19,257 nucleotides of DNA from JBBTCX01 sp038043045 (lineage in GTDB: Bacteria > Planctomycetota > Phycisphaerae > UBA1845). Shown here one piece after another: positions 15,901-19,257 of this stretch. A program made the translations under genes and the position numbers. The stretch covers positions 1 to 19,257 of the forward strand of contig JBBTCX010000174.1 in NCBI GenBank assembly GCA_038043045.1, in the 5' to 3' direction. Numbering within the stretch: the first letter of the stretch is position 1; each line of letters starts with the position of its first letter. The notes under the pieces were generated by a model. That model searched no databases and was not told where the DNA came from. It saw nothing but the letters and a program-made list of their open reading frames with translations.

Positions 15901-17176
15901 TGTTGTTGTCGTTGCAGATTCCGCCTTCGTTGGTTGCGTTGGCTTGACATAGCCCGGTGGCACCGTTGCAAACTCCAATTGTGCAGCTGCTGTTGAGTGG
16001 GGAACAGTTCACCGGAGTTCCCATACAAGTTCCCGACACGCAAACATCGTTCGTCGTACAGAGATTGAAATCGTTGCATGTTCCGCCTGGATTGGTCGGA
16101 TTCGCTTGGCAAAGACCCGTCGTACCATTGCAGACTCCGACGGTACAAGTTGAATCCAAACCGGAGCAATCGACCGGAGTTCCGGCGCAAGCGCCCGCCG
16201 AGCAGATGTCCGAGATCGTGCACAAATTTCCATCATTACAAGGTCCACCCTTGTTCGCCGGCGTTGGCTGGCAAAGACCGGTACCCGGATTGCACGTTCC
16301 AATATTGCACTGATCATTTAACCCCGAGCAATCCACCGGGCTACCCGCGCAGACTCCGTTGCTGCACAAGTCGTTGGCCGTGCACAGGTCGCCGTCGTTG
16401 CACACGCCGCCGTTGTTGGCTGGGGTGGCCTGACACTGGCCGTTGCCCGGATTGCAAGTTCCGACGTTGCACGTATTGCTGAACGCCGAACAGTCCACGG
16501 GCGCGCCCGCGCAAGTTCCCCCTGAGCAAACGTCGCCCGTCGTGCAGAGGTCGCCATCGTTGCAGATTGCCGTGTTGTTCGGATTTGAGCACGTCCCCGC
16601 AGTGCAAACGTCGTTCGTGCAGACATCACCATCGAAGCAATCCGAGTTGATCAGGCACGCCCCCGCAGTGACCGTGATCGTGCCCGCGACCAACGTCGTG
16701 GTGAGGCCTTCCCATCCGCTATTCCCGGCGGACGTGGCCAGCAAGACATCCCAGACCCCGCTTGCGGTGCCACTGGCCGTCACTGGGAACTGTGACAACG
16801 ACCCGGAAAACGTGACCGCCGCCGGAACAAACGTCCCGTTATCGTCCACCGTTCCATTCAGCAAGGTCGAACCGCTTGCATCCGTATCAAAGGCGCTAAA
16901 CGTTCCCGCTCCAGGCCAAGGATCGCCAGCTTGGACAACATCCGTTGGCGGAGCCATCGAAAACGTGACGGTTCCCGTGGCTCCGGCCTGCGGAACCAAT
17001 TCCACCTGGATTGTCACGCCGTACGTTGACTCGGCCAAAACGCTACCGGACACGGTGACATTCACCGTGGAATTCGGCGGCATTGACAAACTTCCAACCG
17101 ATAGCGTTGCCCCCCGCGCGATCGCCGATAAGACCAGCATCGCGGCAACTACCTTGGCCGTTTGTGTTCGCAACAT
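9959..17176 (-). CDS. Giant secreted Cys-rich repeat protein with cohesin-like and dockerin-like domains
   Basis: As assembled, 2405 residues from ATG 17176, supported by GAAGGA eight bases upstream and a signal peptide (MLRTQTAKVV..., cleavage near ARGA about residue 22). Approximate order: cohesin-like beta-sandwich 23-170 (TYGVTIQVELV, GDPWPGAGTFSAFDTD, SGVWDVLLATS); Cys-rich stalk 171-1709; second cohesin-like domain 1709-1881 (GFPNDSGLDGLN, ITGSLGSASITI); Cys-rich stalk 1882-2237; beta-domain 2237-2336 (YADTDGTLSNIPVF, AAWGTFSV); dockerin-like pair 2337-2405 (DMDGSGVVDVDD, NDLVDVDD), ending GEPYPCPAPCP. The repeats follow 'CxDGxxCTxxDxCxxGxC', resembling the Dicty_CTDC repeat, with 8 Cys per about 54 residues or 12 per about 71. 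That implies on the order of 300 cysteines, presumably as disulfides outside the cytoplasm. A 10-N gap at 12335-12344 keeps the frame only by assembly choice, so length and frame there are not proven. A filament or adhesin role is inferred. Confidence 0.85.
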   Translation of the reverse strand: MLRTQTAKVVAAMLVLSAIARGATLSVGSLSMPPNSTVNVTVSGSVLAESTYGVTIQVELVPQAGATGTVTFSMAPPTDVVQAGDPWPGAGTFSAFDTDASGSTLLNGTVDDNGTFVPAAVTFSGSLSQFPVTASGTASGVWDVLLATSAGNSGWEGLTTTLVAGTITVTAGACLINSDCFDGDVCTNDVCTAGTCSNPNNTAICNDGDLCTTGDVCSGGTCAGAPVDCSAFSNTCNVGTCNPGNGQCQATPANNGGVCNDGDLCTANDLCSNGVCAGSPVDCSGLNDQCNIGTCNPGTGLCQPTPANKGGPCNDGNLCTISDICSAGACAGTPVDCSGLDSTCTVGVCNGTTGLCQANPTNPGGTCNDFNLCTTNDVCVSGTCMGTPVNCSPLNSSCTIGVCNGATGLCQANATNEGGICNDNNTCTSSDVCVSGVCLGTPIAGCEPCSTAAECNDGNPCTDDSCHPAGVCLHVNNTASCNDGLFCTAIDVCSAGACVGTGDPCTGGLLCDENTNACVECLLNADCDDANVCTNDACISGVCQYTNNTFSCDDGLFCTTSDICGGGTCVGSGSPCSGAQLCNETTDACVDCIVDADCEDGNVCTTDACVGGTCQVTNNTLPCNDGLFCTASDTCSGGVCVGTGFPCGVQFCSEKLGACVDCLTSANCNDGNFCTSDTCNVGACVFTNNTLPCDDGLFCTDTDVCSGGACAGSGDPCLGGLLCDETANACVDCLNNADCDDVNPCTDDICTLGVCSNPNNMLPCSDGLFCTLTDDCSGGVCVGSGDPCPGQLCNEITNACVDCLTNADCNDGNPCTDDICLVGACTTVNNSVSCNDGMFCTLLDTCSDGVCVGAGTPCPGQLCNESTDTCVDCLTNADCDDANLCTDDSCTGGLCSNTNNTVSCDDGLFCTATDACSGGACLGTGSPCTGGQFCNETLDSCVTCLIDTDCDDANLCTNDTCLAGGVCQNVNNTLVCNDNNICTISDRCTSGVCMGISLDCSSLSTGCLVGVCNPMNGLCEANPTNEGGSCDDGVSCTQNDICTVGVCAGSTVDCSGLVSFCRTASCNPTTGACDPTPINEGLACNDNDICTSADACTGGFCIGNLLPNCDSCLNSADCDDVNVCTSDFCHPVGVCFHGNLAGSCDDGNPCTSNDVCSVGICVGTPIPGCVNCTVPADCNDNSPCTNDLCVGGACQHSNVDGVACDDGNICTSTDACSGGACSGVPIPGCDQCVVNADCNDANVCTTDTCHPVGVCIYSNNTVSCNDGVACTQNDMCNNGTCAGSPTPNGGACDDGSNCTANDLCNGGVCAGVSANEGAACNDADLCSLTDVCVGGICQGTPLDCSALNNACNIGVCNPASGTCQPSSVNEGGACDDGVPCTVNDTCAAGSCFGSTADCSFLTTTCSIGTCNPTTGVCETTAANEGASCDDGSVCTTVDTCQSGLCTGPGPDCSFFNSVCTVGVCNAISGLCEAGPTNEGGDCDDGLICTISDQCVNGLCNGAPVDCSGVGNICALGICNPSTGLCETTPTNEGGACNDGALCTIGDVCVAGVCTGTPANCSGLTGGCLQGVCNATTGLCEQVPVPNGGACDDGDLCTSSDMCVGGVCSGVXXXXCNMGTCNPGTGICQAIPANQNGPCTDSNPCTLSDHCNIGVCVGTPRDCSSLTNQCNVGTCNLASGTCQKIPANQGGSCSDGYPCTINDVCFNGLCDGISTQSEVVNLTFTPTTQTVRIGDTVQVTLVATSGTCFPQDVGSIQSILGWDETKLALVGRVDTGPYPWVFSGFPNDSGLDGLNDPFVKSPGNDGDALYLALASFVDGAEVPPPTGLVVTTFVFNALAVASGTQVVIPPTAGSFTASEILGQGSNIEITGSLGSASITIVQCTSSADCNDGNVCTTDSCNVAGNCVHASNTLPCNDGQFCTLSDLCSGGVCVGAGDRCPGQFCNETTDACVQCLVNSHCDDANLCTTDTCNSGICVHANNSLPCDDGLFCTPTDICISGFCTGTGANCSGQFCNEATDSCVECINNGNCNDGNLCTTDTCNASNACVHTNNSSLCNDNLFCTPTDVCSGGACVGSGTTCAVNQFCNESIDSCVQCLINSHCSDGNLCTDDLCLGGVCANPSNSNSCDDGLFCTVGDACSGGACFGGVTIPCPGQLCDEAGNICVDCFLNFDCIDGLSCTTETCVDGACIYNANHAACNDGLFCTGAETCQLGFGCVSSGNPCDGLALCDEPGDFCRCPSPTIAAVGSRHIQITPQAGATPVAFRVDSADVDLFCLPKYADTDGTLSNIPVFQTPAAWGTFSVSDTYIEPASSYTVEADCRRQPTTDPQNLSPAVSVNTTNWADMDGSGVVDVDDLIILLVAFATNTAGAPDLLPCATNDLVDVDDLVGFLGAFAGEPYPCPAPCP
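10466..11533 (-). repeat. Cys-rich tandem repeats, about 71-residue type, second block
   Basis: Five copies keyed by C-x-D-x-x-F-C-T (CNDGQFCTLSD, CDDGLFCTPTD, CNDNLFCTPTD, CDDGLFCTVGD, CNDGLFCTGAE), each followed by 'CxGxxCxGxGxxC' and 'QFCNExxDxCVxC'. This is the same unit as the block at 14252-15829, here placed between the second cohesin-like domain and the C-terminal beta-domain. Confidence 0.85.
11534..12049 (-). other. Second cohesin-like beta-sandwich domain within the giant gene
   Basis: This is the only long cysteine-poor stretch between the two stalks. It aligns by eye with residues 29-201 of the neighbouring secreted protein: FPND-x(2)-LDGLN, then NDG, then TGL-V-T-F-F-AL and finally EITG-LG-A-ITI occur in the same order in both. 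Cohesin-like is inferred from the beta-sandwich pattern and its pairing with dockerin-like ends. Confidence 0.6.
12050..13219 (-). repeat. Cys-rich tandem repeats, about 54-residue type, third block
   Basis: About seven copies plus a half copy of the unit 'CxDGxxCTxxDxCxxGxCxGxxxDCSxxxxxCxxGxCNxxxGxCExxPxNEGG', spaced about 162 bases apart. It contains the 10-N gap, where about nine residues of one unit (the V-D-C-S stretch) appear to be missing. Confidence 0.85.
12335..12344. other. Assembly gap (10 N)
   Basis: Ten consecutive N interrupt a 54-residue-type unit. Compared with neighbouring units, about nine codons should stand between SGVx and CNMGTC but only about three fit in the gap, so the true gap is probably nearer 28 bases, or whole repeat units may be collapsed. 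Confidence 0.95.
13220..14251 (-). repeat. Mixed Cys-rich block: 54-residue units grading into shorter hybrid units
   Basis: Two 54-residue-type units (CNDNNICTISD, CDDGVSCTQND) are followed by shorter units with a different join: 'CHPVGVC', 'GTPIPGCxxC' and 'VNADCNDANVCTTDTC'. These hybrids combine the first half of one unit type with the second half of the other, consistent with unequal recombination between repeat families. Confidence 0.7.
14252..15829 (-). repeat. Cys-rich tandem repeats, about 71-residue type, first block
   Basis: Seven copies keyed by C-x-D-G-L/M-F-C-T (CNDGLFCTAID through CDDGLFCTATD), each ending 'CVDCLxNADCDDxNxCTxDxCxxGxC'. Measured between equivalent codons at 14445, 14655, 14865, 15078, 15288, 15501 and 15714, the DNA period is 210 or 213 bases, so units differ by whole codons only. 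Confidence 0.9.
15830..16665 (-). repeat. Cys-rich tandem repeats, about 54-residue type, first block
   Basis: A leading half unit (CLINSDCFDGDVCTNDVC) and about five copies of the 54-residue unit follow the N-terminal cohesin-like domain. The last copy ends GTPIAGCEPC and passes into the 71-residue type. The DNA period is about 162 bases. Confidence 0.85.
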
Positions 17177-17253
17177 GTGCTTATTCCTTCTTTCAGCCAC
17201 GTGTTCGCCCCCCACGGCAAACGCGTTCTCCACTCTAACCAAGCCGAACCGCA

Positions 17254-18075
17254 CTACGGTCGACGGCCGTCTTCCTTCTCCCTCTCACCAAGTTTTCGCG
17301 GCGAAACCCCGGGACGTAGACCCTCATCTTCGCGCGTTCCGGCGCAATCCCCCGCCTTGAGCGTCCGATGACACTGGCCGCTGGAACACGAATCCGCCGT
17401 GCATGGATCTCCATCCTCACATTCCGCATGGAAGATGCACGCCTTAAGAGTGACCGTGATGGTCCCAGCCCTCAGCACCGTAGCTACGCCCTCCCAGCTA
17501 CTTTCCCCAACAGAAGTCGAAAGCACCACGTCCCAAACCCCCGACGCTCCGACGCTCGCCGCGACCGGAAACCCCGCCAATTCTCCGGAGAATCTGATCG
17601 ACGACGGTACATAGGTGCCATTATCAGTCACTACGCCGTTCAATGTGGCGGAACCGGTTTTGTCCGTGTCAAAAAAGGTCAAAGTACCGTTCTGCGGCCA
17701 AGGGTCGCCCAACGATTCAACGTCTTCTTCCGTCGAAGGACTGGGAATCACTCCTGCGCGATCAGGCCCGTGATTGGCGCTTTCCGTAAATGTGCCTGCC
17801 GGTTCAAACCCCCCGCCGGGAACAACCTGGGAAAACACGACCGTTCCCACGCTGCCCGATCGTGGCACCAACTCTAACCTCACCGTCACACCAAACGTCG
17901 CTTCGTTTTCGATCGCTCCCGACACGATCACGCCCGAAACGAAACCGGGTCGAATAGCAAGATCGCTCACCACCAACTCGGCCCCGCGCGCGCCGGTATG
18001 CACAAATACCGTCAATGCGGCCACCATTGCATGAAACCGCCAGCTTGAACTCGCTCCTTCATGATGTCTCTTCAT
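17254..18075 (-). CDS. Short secreted paralogue of the giant protein's N-terminus, probably truncated
   Basis: A 273-residue protein from ATG 18075 (AAAGGG 11 bases upstream; signal peptide to about residue 32). GTG at 18087 is in frame but too close to that motif. Residues about 33-212 match the N-terminal cohesin-like domain of the giant protein next door: FGVTVRLELV, GDPWPQNGTLTFFDTD, LNGVVTDNGTYVP, SGVWDVVLSTS and AGTITVTLKAC. It differs by an insert of roughly 30 residues around 86-120. Residues 213-244 are a single Cys-rich half repeat (ECEDGDPCTADSC). The last 29 residues (TREDEGLRPGVSPRKLG...) are charged and unlike any part of the family, as if the frame or the stalk had been lost. 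There is no dockerin-like end. It begins 22 bases after the upstream gene's stop and ends 77 bases before the giant gene's start, so the set is probably one transcript. It could be a degraded copy or a deliberate short cohesin-only partner. Confidence 0.75.
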   Translation of the reverse strand: MKRHHEGASSSWRFHAMVAALTVFVHTGARGAELVVSDLAIRPGFVSGVIVSGAIENEATFGVTVRLELVPRSGSVGTVVFSQVVPGGGFEPAGTFTESANHGPDRAGVIPSPSTEEDVESLGDPWPQNGTLTFFDTDKTGSATLNGVVTDNGTYVPSSIRFSGELAGFPVAASVGASGVWDVVLSTSVGESSWEGVATVLRAGTITVTLKACIFHAECEDGDPCTADSCSSGQCHRTLKAGDCAGTREDEGLRPGVSPRKLGEREKEDGRRP

Positions 18076-18097
18076 CAAGCCGCACACCCTTTCACCA

Positions 18098-19257
18098 TCA
18101 CGGCGTAATCAGGGGTAGGGTCACGAACGGATTCACGTCCACCCGAGCCTCACCCACGTCGCTCAACAAAACCCTTCCGCTCTTGTCCACATCAAAAAGC
18201 GACGAAATCGGCACATTGAGGAAGGGATTCACCTGCGGTCGAATCAAGCCAACATCCGATAACGTGACTCGTCGGTCGCCATCCACGTCCCCGCTCTTAC
18301 TGCCAATAACGAAAACTGCATTTCCTCCCGGCAAGCCATTACCCATGGGGAGAGCGACCGGATTGCCGCCGGATTCTCCATCCAGCGTCATCCCCAAATA
18401 TGTGACCTGCAACGAATCAATTGTCACCCGCAACCACCGATTCCGCACGTGGTCGTCCGCCAAAGTGATGGTCACCAACGTGACACCGCTGTCGACCACC
18501 GCGTTCACTGAAATCGTAAACACGCTTTCATCCACGGGAGTGAACGTCGTTCCCGTTCCTGTCGTCCAATGAAACGAAAACGCAGCCCTCGGGATCGTTG
18601 CAAAAGTCACAATCCGATCAAACCGCACTCGCAGTCCGGTTATTCCATTCGAATAGTTTGTGATGTTGTTGCCGTTCGCCGTCGACCCGACACCTAGGAA
18701 CTGTCTACTAGGGTCGGCTTGATCACCAAAATGGCCGCTGTAGTAAAGCTCAAGCGATGCCACCTTTGCAGGCGGAATGCAAACATCATTGACTTCATCA
18801 CACACCAGCGGCACGCAAGGATCACCACTCGAAACGCACACTCCGCTGACACAGGTCTCAAAACCTGTACAGATGAGTCCGTCATCACACGGGCCGCCTT
18901 CATTGATGGGAATCGCTTCGCAAAGTCCATTTGCAGTGTTGCATACTCCCACGTTGCACGCGTTGTCCAACCCGGAACAATCCACCGGTGTTCCTATACA
19001 TACCCCGGTCACACAGATGTCGCTTGGTGTACACAACTGACCATCGTTGCAAGGCCCGCCCTCGTTCGCGTCGATGGCTTCACACAGCCCCGTCGCGGCA
19101 TTGCAAATACCCACATTACAGTCGTTATCTAACCCCGAGCAATCAACCGGAGTGCCCACACATACCCCTAGCGTGCAAATATCGCTGACCGTACAAAGAT
19201 TGCCGTCATCGCAAGGATTGGTGTTGTTGGCGATCTGGCACGTCCCGCCGACGCAGG
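18098..19257 (-). CDS. Secreted Cys-rich repeat protein with C-terminal beta-domain and dockerin-like pair (5' end outside window)
   Basis: The last 385 residues of a larger protein; the frame is open to the right edge, so the start and any signal peptide are not visible. From the edge inward there are two to three 54-residue-type Cys-rich units (CDDGNLCTVSDIC, CNDGQLCTPSDIC, CDDGLICTGFETC, with PVDCSGLDNxCNVG). Next comes a beta-rich domain beginning ASLELYYSGHFGDQ and containing VRFDRIVTFATIP and NPVALPMGNGLPGGNAVFVI. Last is a well-formed dockerin-like pair, GDVDGDRRVTLSDVG and FDVDKSGRVLLSDVG, each followed by an x-V-N-P-F motif, ending LPLITP. The two loops keep the D-x-D-x-D/S-G pattern expected to bind calcium. 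This ending is of a different subtype from the dockerin-like ends of the two downstream genes. It is the most upstream gene seen in the minus-strand set. Confidence 0.85.
   Translation of the reverse strand, partial: CVGGTCQIANNTNPCDDGNLCTVSDICTLGVCVGTPVDCSGLDNDCNVGICNAATGLCEAIDANEGGPCNDGQLCTPSDICVTGVCIGTPVDCSGLDNACNVGVCNTANGLCEAIPINEGGPCDDGLICTGFETCVSGVCVSSGDPCVPLVCDEVNDVCIPPAKVASLELYYSGHFGDQADPSRQFLGVGSTANGNNITNYSNGITGLRVRFDRIVTFATIPRAAFSFHWTTGTGTTFTPVDESVFTISVNAVVDSGVTLVTITLADDHVRNRWLRVTIDSLQVTYLGMTLDGESGGNPVALPMGNGLPGGNAVFVIGSKSGDVDGDRRVTLSDVGLIRPQVNPFLNVPISSLFDVDKSGRVLLSDVGEARVDVNPFVTLPLITP
18779..19257 (-). repeat. Cys-rich 54-residue-type repeats in the edge gene
   Basis: The same 'CxDGxxCTxxDxCxxGxCxGTPVDCSGLDNxCNVG' unit as in the giant gene, with at least two full copies and a final diverged one (CDDGLICTGFETC ... 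CVPLVCDEVNDVC). The array continues past the right edge of the window. Confidence 0.85.

Noticed and set aside
10466..16665. Regularly spaced short repeats that could suggest a CRISPR array
   Set aside because: Periods are about 162 and 210-213 bases, units are diverged and encode a continuous protein, and there are no identical short repeats with unique spacers and no cas genes.
8521..17176. Calling the dockerin-like locus a cellulosome
   Set aside because: No carbohydrate-active catalytic domain or carbohydrate-binding module was recognised in any of the genes; the modules alone do not show cellulose degradation.
16443..17360. A 305-codon plus-strand open frame spanning the giant gene's 5' end and the gap before the neighbouring gene
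   Set aside because: It is antisense to the signal peptide, the cohesin-like domain and the first repeats, all of which have recognisable family sequence on the minus strand; there is no independent support.

Overview
The window reads as a piece of a Planctomycetota-like (or similarly complex environmental) bacterial genome assembled from short reads. Three things point this way: several exported PQQ-like beta-propeller proteins, secreted proteins ending in dockerin-type EF-hand pairs, and very long cysteine-rich tandem repeats joined to cohesin-like beta-sandwich domains. This is inference from family content; there is no rRNA or other phylogenetic marker.

Layout. (1) Bases 1 to about 282 are an internal fragment of threonine deaminase (ilvA) on the minus strand, with a betaproteobacterial flavour. 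It stops abruptly where a 5'-truncated sodium:solute symporter begins on the plus strand, so the left edge is best explained as a chimeric assembly join. (2) From about 284 to 4755 there is a tightly packed plus-strand run: symporter, hotdog-fold acyl-CoA thioesterase, small five-helix membrane protein and two exported PQQ-like propeller proteins. It closes with a perfect 10-bp stem hairpin shared with the convergent gene. (3) From 4837 to 8484 a divergent pair flanks a 186-bp intergenic region that holds an 18-bp imperfect palindrome: a minus-strand propeller protein, and a plus-strand fusion of ankyrin repeats, a DUF3471-like domain and a propeller. (4) From 8521 to the right edge there are four minus-strand genes transcribed right to left, all secreted modular proteins built from the same parts.

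The fourth region is the remarkable one. Its centrepiece is a 2405-residue protein (9959-17176) with a signal peptide, an N-terminal cohesin-like beta-sandwich, about 1500 residues of Cys-rich repeats of two main periods (about 54 and 71 residues), a second cohesin-like domain, about 350 more residues of the 71-residue repeat, a beta-domain and a C-terminal dockerin-like pair. Its downstream neighbour (8521-9819) is nearly the same cohesin-like + beta + dockerin-like chain without the Cys-rich stalks. Its upstream neighbour (17254-18075) carries only the N-terminal domain and one Cys-rich half-repeat, then a non-homologous charged tail. The gene at the right edge (18098 to beyond 19257) has the 54-residue repeat joined to a different beta-domain and a canonical dockerin-like pair. 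Together they look like a paralogous set of disulfide-stabilised extracellular filament or scaffold proteins that could join each other through cohesin-dockerin-type contacts; that function is a hypothesis. No catalytic domains were seen in this set.

Limits. The 2405-residue gene contains a 10-N scaffold gap inside a repeat, so its true length is unknown. Domain names come from recognising motifs by eye, not from profile searches. I found no tRNA, rRNA, CRISPR array, transposase or integrase, and no gene-free stretch longer than 300 bases.
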